From assembly GCA_902591755.1 (NCBI GenBank), contig CACJBX010000001.1:97001-161000 (forward strand): a stretch of 64,000 nt of DNA, given 5' to 3'. The notes below the pieces were generated by a model that did not search any database, was not told where the DNA came from, and saw nothing but the letters and a program-made list of their open reading frames with translations. Made by a program: the position numbers and the translations under genes. Source of the DNA: an uncultured Pelagibacteraceae bacterium (lineage in GTDB: Bacteria > Pseudomonadota > Alphaproteobacteria > Pelagibacterales > Pelagibacteraceae). Below are positions 22,086 to 31,782 of this stretch, piece by piece (position 1 is the first letter of the stretch; the number at the start of each line of letters is the position of its first letter).

Positions 22086-23235
22086 TAATTAATTTTTTAT
22101 ATTCTGAATAAGTTGAAAAACACATTTTTTCAACATTAAATTTTGTTTGCACGTTTTTTCTACCATTATTTCCCATCACATTAAGTGAGGTATCGTCCAA
22201 TCTAAAAATAAAATCTAATTTTTCACTCAAAGAATGATGATCGCTAGAACTAAATAATAAACCAGTTTTATTATCAACTATTGTTTCCCTAGATCCGCCA
22301 ATATCACTTGCAACTATCGGTTTTTTCATTGATTGGGCTTCAACTGATATTCTACCAAAAGCTTCAGGTTCAATTGATGCAGAAACAATAACGCTCGAGA
22401 CGCTATAGGCAACAGGCATTGAAGGTGCATGTTCAAGAAAAATTACATCATTATTTAATCTAAATCTTTCAATCAATCTAATGAGTTTTTTTTTGTAGAT
22501 TTTTCTTCCTTGATCAGACCCAAGAAGTACAGCTACAAAATTTTTATATCCATATTTTATTTTAAGATCATTAAGAGCTTCAATAAAAATTTCTTGACCC
22601 TTCCACTCTGTAAGTCTTCCTGGCATTAAAATAATTTTTTTATTAGCATCAATATTTAGTTTTTTTAAAAATTTAATTCTATCTGCCTCTTTAATGTTAT
22701 CGGGATCATAATACTCAGTATTGATTCCTCTAAAAATAACTAAAAACTTTTTAATTCTGGATATGTACTCTGGATATTTTTCTTTTATATGGGAAAAAAT
22801 AAAGTTTGAACCTGCAATTACGCAATCTGACTGAAGCATAATTGCATTGTATTTTTTTTTTATTGAATTATTAAAATTATATGTCCCATGGAATGTTGTT
22901 ACTAATTTACATCTAGTAATTTTGGAGACATAATAACAAGACCATGCTGGCGCTCTGCTTCTAACATGAAGTATATTTATTTTATAAAATAGAACTATAA
23001 AAGTAAGTATAAATATATTTATTAATATCAGTAAAGGATTTTTGCTGTGGACTGGAAGTCTAAATAGTTTTACCTTTTTGTTATCTATATATTTCAATAG
23101 TTCTCCTCCACTAGTAGCAATGAAGGAGCTGGATTTTTGCTCTTTTAAATAGTGGGCAAGATCGTAACAACCTATTTCGGCTCCACCATAACCAAGTCTT
23201 GGTATTACTTGTAAAACTTTTAATTTAGATGACAT
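22078..23235 (-). CDS. Family 4 glycosyltransferase
   Basis: 385 aa GT-B enzyme. The N-terminal half begins LKVLQVIPRLGYGGAE, which resembles lipopolysaccharide core transferases. The C-terminal half has ILMPGRLTEWKGQE and PEAFGRISVEAQSMKKPIVA with the E-x7-E signature that contacts the nucleotide sugar. It is the first gene of the thrS operon and overlaps thrS by 8 nt, so a surface-sugar enzyme is translationally coupled to translation genes. Donor sugar unknown. Confidence 0.85.
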   Translation of the reverse strand: MSSKLKVLQVIPRLGYGGAEIGCYDLAHYLKEQKSSSFIATSGGELLKYIDNKKVKLFRLPVHSKNPLLILINIFILTFIVLFYKINILHVRSRAPAWSCYYVSKITRCKLVTTFHGTYNFNNSIKKKYNAIMLQSDCVIAGSNFIFSHIKEKYPEYISRIKKFLVIFRGINTEYYDPDNIKEADRIKFLKKLNIDANKKIILMPGRLTEWKGQEIFIEALNDLKIKYGYKNFVAVLLGSDQGRKIYKKKLIRLIERFRLNNDVIFLEHAPSMPVAYSVSSVIVSASIEPEAFGRISVEAQSMKKPIVASDIGGSRETIVDNKTGLLFSSSDHHSLSEKLDFIFRLDDTSLNVMGNNGRKNVQTKFNVEKMCFSTYSEYKKLINA

Positions 23236-23270
23236 TTGTCTAACTTATAATATCATATTTAAATCTCAAA

Positions 23271-24017
23271 ATGACTAAATTCAATTATATCTATTTTAAA
23301 AAGGATAAAAAATTACGAATTTTGAATAGTAAATTAAATTCTAAACTTACTATTGTGTTTTTACACGGTTTAAAATCTGACATGGAAGGAAAAAAACCTC
23401 TTTTTTTAAATAGATATTGTAAGAGAAACAAAGTTAACTTTCTATCTCTTGAATATTCTGGTCATGGTAAGTCGTATGGGAAATTTGAGAATGGAACAAT
23501 TTCTACGTGGAGGAGCAATGTAAAATTTGTAATAAGAAAAATAATTAAAAAAGAAAAATTTTTGATAGTTGGCTCAAGTTTAGGCGCATGGCTAGGGCTT
23601 TTGCAATTTCAAGATTTTAAGAAACAAATCATTGGATTTATTGGAATAGGTTCTGCTCCTGAATTTTTGGATAGGTTAATTTGGCATAAACTGAAAAATA
23701 ATGAAAAAAAAATGTTTTTAAAAAAAAAATTCTACATGCTTAAAAGTGATGGCTATGAATATAAAATCAAATTGGCTTTTCTAAAAGATGGTAGAAAAAA
23801 TAAAGTGCTTAATAAAAAGATTAATTCAAAAATCCCTGTTTTTTTAATTCATGGGAAAAAAGATGATGTTGTTCCTTTAAAGCTATCAAGAAAAATCTTT
23901 AGTATTTTTCCTAGAGCAAAAAAGAAAATGGAGATTATAAAGGGAGGTGATCATAGCTTGTCTCGTAAAGGAGATTTAAATGAACTCGCAAATTTAATAG
24001 ACGAAATTATACATTAA
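23271..24017 (+). CDS. Alpha/beta hydrolase (ABHD10-like)
   Basis: 248 aa. The nucleophile elbow is GSSLGA (Ser near residue 104), the acid lies in HGKKDDVVP and the catalytic His in GGDHSLS. The N-terminal HGLKSDMEGKK and YSGHGKSYG stretches resemble the alphaproteobacterial relatives of ABHD10 thioesterases. Substrate unknown; a small ester or thioester is likely. It is divergent from GT4 across 35 nt and overlaps the convergent SDR-like gene by 11 nt. Confidence 0.83.
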   Translation: MTKFNYIYFKKDKKLRILNSKLNSKLTIVFLHGLKSDMEGKKPLFLNRYCKRNKVNFLSLEYSGHGKSYGKFENGTISTWRSNVKFVIRKIIKKEKFLIVGSSLGAWLGLLQFQDFKKQIIGFIGIGSAPEFLDRLIWHKLKNNEKKMFLKKKFYMLKSDGYEYKIKLAFLKDGRKNKVLNKKINSKIPVFLIHGKKDDVVPLKLSRKIFSIFPRAKKKMEIIKGGDHSLSRKGDLNELANLIDEIIH

Positions 24018-24864
24018 CCTTCAAACCATCTTCGTAAGTTGGGTAAATTAATTTTAATTTAAATATATCTTTAATCTTTTTATTTGAAACTTTTTTAGAT
24101 TCTTTATAGAAATCTTTCAGCATACCTTCCTCTAATTCATCAAAACTTATAATTTTTGGTAATTTTAAATTAATCAAATTACATGCATATTTAACTACAT
24201 CGATATTTGATGCGGGCTTATCATCTGACAAATTATAAATGTCATTATTTAAAGATTTATTTAACGATAAGTATAATGTTTGAGCTATATCTTTGACGTG
24301 AATTCTAGAAAAAAAGTGACCTTTTTTATCAACGACAAATTTTTGATCATTTTTAAGTCTGGTAATCGCATTATATCTATCAGAATAAATTCCAGAAAGT
24401 CTGAAAATTTGAATCGGTAATGAATTTTTTGTTCCAATAGATAACCAATCATTTTCAACATTTAATCTATTTTTTCCTGCAGGCGTTTGTGGGTTCGTTG
24501 TGCTGTCCTCATTTACCCAGGCTCCATCGTGATTACCATAAACACTTGTTGAGGATAAATAAGTCAGCCATTTTAGGTTTGGTAAATTTAAATTATTTTT
24601 TACTAATTTTTCTATGAACATATCCTTTCCATTTATCGGCGGAACAGATATTAAAATATGATCAGACTCTTCTAATGGGTTGATTAAATCTTTATCAAAA
24701 TCATTTTCATTAAATTCATAATTTAAATATTCTAAATTTTTAAAAGTAAGCTCAGAAGTTTTATTTCTTGATGTGGTTGTTAATTTTAAATCAACATTAC
24801 AATTTAATAGATGGTCTACAAAATATTGGGCTACTTGTCCAAAACCAAAACAAAATAATTTCAT
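24007..24864 (-). CDS. NAD(P)-binding SDR-family protein (YeeZ-like)
   Basis: 285 aa, atypical short-chain dehydrogenase/epimerase. The Rossmann motif is CFGFGQVAQYF at the N-terminus. YLSSTSVYGNHDGAWVNED gives the active-site Tyr region, and RIHVKDIAQTL is the typical epimerase C-terminal signature. The G-x-G-x-V-A pattern and DGAWV are like E. coli YeeZ, whose role is not settled. It follows gltB by 6 nt in the same direction and is probably the last gene of the gltD-gltB unit. Confidence 0.78.
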   Translation of the reverse strand: MKLFCFGFGQVAQYFVDHLLNCNVDLKLTTTSRNKTSELTFKNLEYLNYEFNENDFDKDLINPLEESDHILISVPPINGKDMFIEKLVKNNLNLPNLKWLTYLSSTSVYGNHDGAWVNEDSTTNPQTPAGKNRLNVENDWLSIGTKNSLPIQIFRLSGIYSDRYNAITRLKNDQKFVVDKKGHFFSRIHVKDIAQTLYLSLNKSLNNDIYNLSDDKPASNIDVVKYACNLINLKLPKIISFDELEEGMLKDFYKESKKVSNKKIKDIFKLKLIYPTYEDGLKVNV

Positions 24865-24870
24865 TTTTTA

Positions 24871-27800
24871 TTAACTTGCAAAATTAGAGATTTTATTTGT
24901 AATAGAATTTTCAAGTTTGTCGACCATTTCTTTAGGACAGACTTGAATAAAATTGTGTATCTCTGTATCAAAGTTTTCTAATATTTTTTTGGAGACATTT
25001 GAATTTGTTTCATGGAAATGTTCTTGAATAATTTTTTTTAGAAATTCCTGCCAATATTTCGTTTCAACACCTTGCCAAATTACACTTTCGGGATTAACTC
25101 TTTTTTCAAATTCTTTTTCTTTATCGTAAATAAAAGCCATACCGCCCGTCATACCAGCAGCAAAATTATCTCCAGTATTTCCTAAAATAATAATATTTCC
25201 CCCTGTCATATATTCACAACCATTTGAGTCACATCCTTCAATTACAGCTGTTGCTCCCGAATTCCTTACAGCAAATCTTTCCCCTGCTTGTCCAGCCGCA
25301 AATAATTTTCCTGAAGTTGCTCCATATAAAACTGTGTTACCGATAATTGTGTTGTCTTTTGAAATTAAATTACTTTCTTTACTTAGTTTAATTACTATTT
25401 TGCCACCTGATAATCCTTTACCAACATAATCATTGGCATCTCCGCTTAAAACTAATTTAAGTCCTTTGATTCCAAATGCACCAAAAGATTGTCCTGCGGA
25501 TCCTTCAAAATTTAGAGTTAAGTGATCGTCTCTTAATTTTGCATTATTATATTTTTTATATAATTCGTAAGAAATACGTGTACCTACAGCTCTATGAGTG
25601 TTTTCAATTTGATAGGATTTTTCAATTTTTCCATTGTTATCAATTTTTTTATTTATCTCAGGCCAAATTTTCTGGTCTAAGGTGTCTGGAACAAAATTTA
25701 TTATTTGTTCTTCACAATATCTTTTGTTTTTACCAGGATCTGCTCGTACAAAAAGAGGGTTCAAATCTAAATCATCCAAATTTGGAGATCCTTTGCTTAC
25801 TTGTCTTAAGAGATCTGTTCTTCCAATTATTTCATTTAAAGATTTAAATCCAAGTTCAGACAGAATTTCTCTCACCTCTTGAGCTATAAAAGTAAACAGG
25901 TTAACCACCTTATCAGGAGTTCCGTTAAACTTTTCTCTCAATTTTTCATCTTGTGTGCAAACTCCAACTGGGCAAGTATTTGAGTGACATTGCCTTACCA
26001 TAATACATCCCATTGCGACTAAAGCAGTTGTTGCTACGCCAAATTCTTCCGCTCCCATCATGGCTGCAATTACAACATCCCTACCAGTTTTAATTCCACC
26101 ATCTGTCCTCAATGTAACTGTATGTCTTAAATTATTAAGGGTTAAAACTTGATTTGCCTCAGTCAATCCCATCTCCCAAGGTATACCTACATATTTGACA
26201 CTAGTTTGAGGGGTAGCTCCTGTTCCACCATTATGCCCAGAAATTAAAATTATATCAGCTTTTGCTTTTGCAACTCCTGCTGCAATAGTGCCAACACCAG
26301 AAGATGCAACAAGTTTTACACCAACACGTGCTTTAGGATTTATCTGTTTTAAATCATAAATTAACTGGGCCAAATCCTCAATTGAGTAAATGTCATGATG
26401 AGGAGGGGGCGATATTAAAGTCACCCCAGGAGTAGAATGTCTTAATCTCGCAATTTCTTTTGTGACCTTAAATCCGGGTAACTGTCCACCTTCTCCTGGT
26501 TTAGCGCCTTGTGCAATTTTAATTTCTATCTCGTTACAGTTATTTAAATAATTAATTGTAACTCCAAATCTTGCGGATGCTATTTGTTTCACTCTTGAAT
26601 TAGCACTATCTCCATTAGATTGAATTTGAAATCTTTTTTCATCTTCACCACCTTCTCCACTACAAGATGCTCCTTTAATTCTATTCATTCCAATAGCTAG
26701 TGTTTCGTGAGCTTCTTTTGATAGTGCTCCATGGGACATACTTCCACTTCCAAAACGCTTTAAGATATTCTCAACTGGTTCTACTTCATCGATGCTGATT
26801 GTGTTTTTTTTCTTGAAATCAATTAAGTCCCTTAAATTTATAGGAGGTAACTCATATATTCCTTTAGAGTATTTTTTATATAATTCATAAGATTTGTTTG
26901 TAACTGCAGATTGAAGCAAATGTATTAGTTTACCTTGATATTGGTGTGTCTCACCATTTTTTCTATATCGATAAATTCCTCCTATTGGCAATACGTTTGT
27001 GTCAGATCTAAAAGCCTCCTCATGAATACCTCTTATTTTTTTTTCAATCCCTGTAAGTCCGATACCTGAAATTTTAGAGGTAACACCAGGAAAAAAATCA
27101 TTAACAATTGTTCTGCTTAATCCTACAGTTTCAAAATTACATCCTCCCCTGTAAGAACTAATTACAGAAATACCCATTTTTGACATTATTTTTAAAAGGC
27201 CTAAGTTTACGGATTTTACATATCTTTCTACACAATCATCATAAATAAACTTTCCAAATAATTTTTTTTCGAATCTTTGGTAAAGACTGTCTAATGCTAA
27301 ATAGGGATTTACTGTAGTAGCTCCAACTCCAATAAGAGTTGCAAAAGAGTGGGTATCTAGCGCTTCACCCGTTTGAGCGTTAATTGAAACATAACCTCTT
27401 AGCTTTAATTTGATTAGATGCGTATGAACAGCACCAATACATAGAAGCATAGGAATTGGGTACTTGTCCTTAGAAACTTCTTTATCGCTTAAAATTAGTT
27501 GCGTTACCCCTTGTCTTACTAAAACTTCAGCCTCTTTTTTTAATCTTTCGAGTGAAGTTTCTATATTTTCATCATTAGTAAAAGTACAATCTAAAACTTG
27601 ATTATTTTTGTCAAAAAAAGAAACAAATTTTTCAAACTGTTTGTTTGATAGAATTGGACTGTTTAGTACGTAAATATTTTCTTCAGTTAGGTTATTAAAA
27701 TCTAAAATATTGCCAAGATTTCCAAACCTTGTTTTTAAACTCATGACCTTATTTTCTCTTAATGAGTCGATCGGTGGGTTTGTTACCTGGCTAAAATTCT

Positions 27801-29397
27801 GTCTAAAAAAATGATACAAGGGTCTATATTTGTTAGACAAAACTGCTAGAGGTGTATCATCACCCATTGATCCAGTCGCTTCTTTTGCATCCTCTGCCAT
27901 TGGGTGCAGTATTAATTCAAGGTCTTCTAGACTGTATCCAAAACAATGTTGAAGTTTTCTTAATTGATCACCTTTAAATAAATTTGTCTCATTTTTGATC
28001 GGGAATTTTTTGTCTAAATCAATAATTTGGTTATTAAAATGTTTGTACTCTTTTGCTAAATAGTTTTTTATTTCTTTATTCTTAAATATTTTTCCTTTTT
28101 CTATCCTTACACCTAAAATTTCACCAGGACCTAGTCTTCCTTTTGAAACTATCTTTTTTTCATTAAGTTCAATCATTCCAGTTTCTGATCCAGCAAAAAG
28201 TAAATTATCTTTTGTGATTGTGTATCTCATAGGTCTAAGACCATTTCTGTCTGTAGCAACTATCACCCATTCATTATCTGTGGCAGCAATAGCTGCAGGA
28301 CCATCCCATGGTTCCATTGTGCTATTTAAGAAGTTAAACAATTTTTGATGTTCAGCTGGTAGCACTTTACTTTTTTTAGACCAAGCATCAGGTATTAACA
28401 TTAATTTTGCTAAAGGCGCAGGTTGACCAGAAATATTAAGTAACTCAAACACATTATCTAATGATGCTGAGTCTGAATTTCCGCTTGGGATCACTGGCTT
28501 TAAGTTCTCCATATTTTCAAAAACTGGGCTGAACATTTCTTCTTCATGAACCTTCATCCAATTAACATTTCCTTTAAGGGTATTTATTTCTCCATTATGC
28601 GCTAGAGCTCTGAATGGCTGTGCCAGATCCCAGCTTGGTGCAGTATTTGTCGAAAATCTCTGATGAAAAATTGCATATCTTGATACAAATCTTGGATCTT
28701 TAAGATCTAAATAAAAATCAGACAAAGACTCAGCAAGGAACATTCCTTTGTAAATGATTGATTTAGAGCTAAACGAACATATGTAAAATTCATTAAGGTT
28801 TTCTTGAAGTATTTTTTTTTCAATCTTTCTTCTAGCTTCATAAAGTTTTATCTCTAGTGACTTACCTTTTTCATTTTTATCATTATATTTAAACAAGACT
28901 TGTGTAATTTCAGGTCTATTGAATTCTGCTTTCTCTCCTAAAACAGAGGGGTTAACAGGAACCTGTCTCCAACCATAGATATTAAAATTACTTTTTGTTA
29001 ATTCACTTTCAACAATAGTTCTACAAGCTTCTTGGGCGTCATAATTATTTCTTGGAAGAAATAACATTCCAACACATACTTCTGAGTTATCATGTTTATG
29101 ACCTGTAACTTCAATTTTTTCGATAAAAAAATCTGAAGGAATTTCTATATGGATACCAGCACCGTCACCTGTTTTTCCGTCAGCATCAATTGCTCCTCGA
29201 TGCCAAACAGCTTTTAATGCTTCAATTCCGTATTCAACAACTTGTCTTGATTTTTTTCCATCTGTAGATGATACCAAACCAACTCCACAAGCATCATGTT
29301 CCATATTTTCGCTGTAAACATGATTTGATTTTAATAATTCTAAGTTTTCTTTTCTTCTTAATTTTTCTAACTTTAGATTTATCTTTTTCTTGCTCAC
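24871..29397 (-). CDS. gltB: Glutamate synthase large subunit
   Basis: 1508 aa, NADPH-GOGAT alpha subunit. The N-terminal nucleophile Cys is in HDACGVGLV (residue 37), implying removal of a 36-residue propeptide. The synthase/FMN domain includes SGHNGGTGATPQTSVKYVG and the 3Fe-4S cysteines CIMVRQCHSNTCPVGVC. The C-terminal GXGXG beta-helix runs from SAGQSFGAFGIKG. It starts with GTG, 2 nt after gltD. It makes two glutamates from glutamine and 2-oxoglutarate. Confidence 0.97.
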   Translation of the reverse strand: MSKKKINLKLEKLRRKENLELLKSNHVYSENMEHDACGVGLVSSTDGKKSRQVVEYGIEALKAVWHRGAIDADGKTGDGAGIHIEIPSDFFIEKIEVTGHKHDNSEVCVGMLFLPRNNYDAQEACRTIVESELTKSNFNIYGWRQVPVNPSVLGEKAEFNRPEITQVLFKYNDKNEKGKSLEIKLYEARRKIEKKILQENLNEFYICSFSSKSIIYKGMFLAESLSDFYLDLKDPRFVSRYAIFHQRFSTNTAPSWDLAQPFRALAHNGEINTLKGNVNWMKVHEEEMFSPVFENMENLKPVIPSGNSDSASLDNVFELLNISGQPAPLAKLMLIPDAWSKKSKVLPAEHQKLFNFLNSTMEPWDGPAAIAATDNEWVIVATDRNGLRPMRYTITKDNLLFAGSETGMIELNEKKIVSKGRLGPGEILGVRIEKGKIFKNKEIKNYLAKEYKHFNNQIIDLDKKFPIKNETNLFKGDQLRKLQHCFGYSLEDLELILHPMAEDAKEATGSMGDDTPLAVLSNKYRPLYHFFRQNFSQVTNPPIDSLRENKVMSLKTRFGNLGNILDFNNLTEENIYVLNSPILSNKQFEKFVSFFDKNNQVLDCTFTNDENIETSLERLKKEAEVLVRQGVTQLILSDKEVSKDKYPIPMLLCIGAVHTHLIKLKLRGYVSINAQTGEALDTHSFATLIGVGATTVNPYLALDSLYQRFEKKLFGKFIYDDCVERYVKSVNLGLLKIMSKMGISVISSYRGGCNFETVGLSRTIVNDFFPGVTSKISGIGLTGIEKKIRGIHEEAFRSDTNVLPIGGIYRYRKNGETHQYQGKLIHLLQSAVTNKSYELYKKYSKGIYELPPINLRDLIDFKKKNTISIDEVEPVENILKRFGSGSMSHGALSKEAHETLAIGMNRIKGASCSGEGGEDEKRFQIQSNGDSANSRVKQIASARFGVTINYLNNCNEIEIKIAQGAKPGEGGQLPGFKVTKEIARLRHSTPGVTLISPPPHHDIYSIEDLAQLIYDLKQINPKARVGVKLVASSGVGTIAAGVAKAKADIILISGHNGGTGATPQTSVKYVGIPWEMGLTEANQVLTLNNLRHTVTLRTDGGIKTGRDVVIAAMMGAEEFGVATTALVAMGCIMVRQCHSNTCPVGVCTQDEKLREKFNGTPDKVVNLFTFIAQEVREILSELGFKSLNEIIGRTDLLRQVSKGSPNLDDLDLNPLFVRADPGKNKRYCEEQIINFVPDTLDQKIWPEINKKIDNNGKIEKSYQIENTHRAVGTRISYELYKKYNNAKLRDDHLTLNFEGSAGQSFGAFGIKGLKLVLSGDANDYVGKGLSGGKIVIKLSKESNLISKDNTIIGNTVLYGATSGKLFAAGQAGERFAVRNSGATAVIEGCDSNGCEYMTGGNIIILGNTGDNFAAGMTGGMAFIYDKEKEFEKRVNPESVIWQGVETKYWQEFLKKIIQEHFHETNSNVSKKILENFDTEIHNFIQVCPKEMVDKLENSITNKISNFAS

Positions 29398-29399
29398 GG

Positions 29400-30839
29400 T
29401 TAGGCTACCTTTCTTTTTGAGTCCTTTAAATCTTTCAAATATTTATGAATACTTTCTGCAACATCTCTTCCGTCTTTTATAGCCCAAACAACCAAAGAAG
29501 CTCCACGAACTATATCGCCAGCAGCAAATACACCTTTTACACTTGTCTCCATAGTATCAAAATCAATTTTTATTGTACCCCATCTTGAAACCTGTAATTT
29601 GTTTTCACCAAATAAAACTGGTAGATCTTCCGGGTCGAAGCCTAATGATTTAATGACCATGTCAGCTTTCAATTCAAAATCAGAGTTTTCTTGAATAATA
29701 GGTTTTCTTCTTCCACTTTCATCAGGATCTCCAAGTTTAATTTTATCTACAGAAACTTTTTCTATTTTATTTTTACCTAAAAACTTTTTTGGACTAGATA
29801 ACCAAACAAATTCAACACCCTCTTCCTCAGCGTTTGCAACTTCTCTTGATGAGCCAGGCATGTTTTCTTTATCTCTTCTATATAAACATTTTACTGATTT
29901 AGCTTTTTGCCTCACTGCGGTTCTTACACAGTCCATTGCTGTATCACCACCCCCAATTACAATAACATCTTTATCCTTTGCATTAAGAGATCCATTATCA
30001 AAATTTTCAACCTTATCTCCAAGACCTTTTCTATTTGATGCGGTCAAAAATTCCATAGCAGGATAAATGTTGTTCAAATCGCTTCCTTCAATTTCTATTT
30101 TTCTTGGTTTATAAACCCCAGTAGAAATTAAAACTGCATCGTGCCTCTCTCTCAATTCATTTAATGATGCATCTTTTCCAACTTCAAAATTTAAAACAAA
30201 CTTAATACCGCCATCTTGTAAAAGCTTTGTTCTTCTTTCGACAACATGTTTTTCCAATTTAAAATTTGGTATTCCGTATATTAATAATCCACCAGCTCTA
30301 TCATATCTATCGTAAATAGTTATTTGGTAACCTTTTTTTCTGAGCTGCTCAGCACAAGCCATACCTGCGGGTCCAGATCCAATGATTCCTATACTTTGAG
30401 TTAATTCCCTCTCAACTTTGATTGGCTTTACCCAACCCTTATCCCAAGCATTGTCGGTTATAAATTTCTCAACAGATCCTATCGTTACCGTGCCATGACC
30501 AGACTGTTCGATAACACAATTCCCTTCACACAATCTATCTTGCGGACAAATTCTTCCGCAAACTTCTGGCATATTATTTGTACTTTGAGATAAATTGTAA
30601 GCCTCTTCTAATCTTCCCTCCGCTGTAAGTTTTAACCAATCTGGAATATTGTTACTTAAAGGACAGTGAACTTGGCAAAAAGGAACACCGCATTGAGAGC
30701 ATCTGCTTGATTGTTCTTTCGCACCTTCATGAATGAACTCTTTATAAATCTCATTAAAATCCTCTTTTCTGGAATCAGTTTTCCTTTTAGGTGGGTTCTG
30801 TTGACCTATTTCGACAAATTTGAGCATTTTTTCAGACAT
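29400..30839 (-). CDS. gltD: Glutamate synthase small subunit
   Basis: 479 aa NADPH-oxidising beta subunit. The N-terminal cysteine clusters CSQCGVPFCQVHC and CGRICPQDRLCEGNC bind 4Fe-4S. FAD (IIGSGPAGMACAEQLRKKG) and NADPH (VIGGGDTAMDC) Rossmann motifs follow, and the end has GVFAAGDIVRGASLVVWAI. Gene order gltD then gltB is the reverse of E. coli. The 178 nt gap upstream to divergent uppP must hold its promoter. Confidence 0.97.
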   Translation of the reverse strand: MSEKMLKFVEIGQQNPPKRKTDSRKEDFNEIYKEFIHEGAKEQSSRCSQCGVPFCQVHCPLSNNIPDWLKLTAEGRLEEAYNLSQSTNNMPEVCGRICPQDRLCEGNCVIEQSGHGTVTIGSVEKFITDNAWDKGWVKPIKVERELTQSIGIIGSGPAGMACAEQLRKKGYQITIYDRYDRAGGLLIYGIPNFKLEKHVVERRTKLLQDGGIKFVLNFEVGKDASLNELRERHDAVLISTGVYKPRKIEIEGSDLNNIYPAMEFLTASNRKGLGDKVENFDNGSLNAKDKDVIVIGGGDTAMDCVRTAVRQKAKSVKCLYRRDKENMPGSSREVANAEEEGVEFVWLSSPKKFLGKNKIEKVSVDKIKLGDPDESGRRKPIIQENSDFELKADMVIKSLGFDPEDLPVLFGENKLQVSRWGTIKIDFDTMETSVKGVFAAGDIVRGASLVVWAIKDGRDVAESIHKYLKDLKDSKRKVA

Positions 30840-30948
30840 ATTGTGGTGGCTTATATATTATTAGACTGTTGAATTAAACGAAAAATAGGACAGTAATTAT
30901 TACCTATATTTTAAAAAATTCACTGTTTTTGCTAGTTTTTTCCTGTTT

Positions 30949-30965
30949 TGCATACCTCATATGCA
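30949..30965. promoter_or_regulatory. Inverted repeat between gltD and uppP
   Basis: The sequence TGCATA-cctca-TATGCA is a perfect 6-bp inverted repeat with a 5 nt spacer in the 178 nt divergent gap between gltD and uppP. The size and symmetry suit a dimeric regulator, but I recognise no known operator, and the rest of the gap shows only AT-rich sequence without a clear riboswitch. Confidence 0.3.
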
Positions 30966-31017
30966 TTCATGTTATTGCTTTAATTTACCCCTAATTAGTT
31001 TAGTTAAATAATTAATA

Positions 31018-31782
31018 ATGGCAGAATTCTTCGAAATTTTAATTTTATCAGCAATACAAGGTATATCTGAATTTATTCCTGTCAGTTCATCTGCTCACTT
31101 ATATTTAATGTCTGAAGTGCAAAATTTTGAGATAAAGTCTCTTTTAACTGATGTTTCTCTTCATCTAGGATCACTATTAGCAATACTATTTTATTTTAGA
31201 GATGATTTTTTAAAATTATTCAAAGATCAAAAATTACTTAAACTATTAATTTTTGGATCTCTACCTCTAATTATAGTTGGTTTCTTTGTATTCAAAACAG
31301 GATTAATTAATTATTTTAGAAGCATTGAAATAATAGCGTGGACTACAGTAATTTTTGCAATCTTTTTATATATTGCTGATAAATTTTCTGTAAAAAAAAA
31401 AATTGATACAGATTTAAATTTAAGGGCAATACTTGCTATTGGCATTTTTCAAGTGCTTGCATTAATTCCAGGAGTAAGTAGAGCTGGAATTGTTATTACT
31501 GCTGGCAGATTTCTCAACTTTGATCGATACGATTCAGCCAAAATTTCATTTTTTCTCTCTGTGCCGGCAATCACTGGTGCAAGTTTTTTAAACTTAAAAG
31601 AATTAACTTTTTCAAATATTGAAGTAAATTTTATTATTTTGCTTGCGGTCATCTGTTCTTTTATTTTCTCATATGTAACAATTAAATATTTTTTAATTTT
31701 TGTTAAAAAATTTAGTATGAATTTTTTTGTAATTTATAGAGTTTGCTTAGGATTAGTCTTATTTTGGTTTATCTATACTTAA
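31018..31782 (+). CDS. uppP: Undecaprenyl-diphosphate phosphatase (BacA/UppP)
   Basis: 254 aa polytopic membrane protein. The two BacA signatures are visible: QGISEFIPVSSSAHLYL at the N-terminus and PGVSRAGIVITAGRF near residue 156. It recycles undecaprenyl phosphate for peptidoglycan and surface glycans, which links it to the glycosyltransferases elsewhere in the window. It is divergent from gltD and its 3' end overlaps the convergent DMT gene by 24 nt. Confidence 0.94.
   Translation: MAEFFEILILSAIQGISEFIPVSSSAHLYLMSEVQNFEIKSLLTDVSLHLGSLLAILFYFRDDFLKLFKDQKLLKLLIFGSLPLIIVGFFVFKTGLINYFRSIEIIAWTTVIFAIFLYIADKFSVKKKIDTDLNLRAILAIGIFQVLALIPGVSRAGIVITAGRFLNFDRYDSAKISFFLSVPAITGASFLNLKELTFSNIEVNFIILLAVICSFIFSYVTIKYFLIFVKKFSMNFFVIYRVCLGLVLFWFIYT

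Noticed and set aside
30840..31017. Riboswitch or attenuator upstream of gltD
   Set aside because: I looked for paired elements and a terminator-like run in the 178 nt gap and saw only a short inverted repeat.
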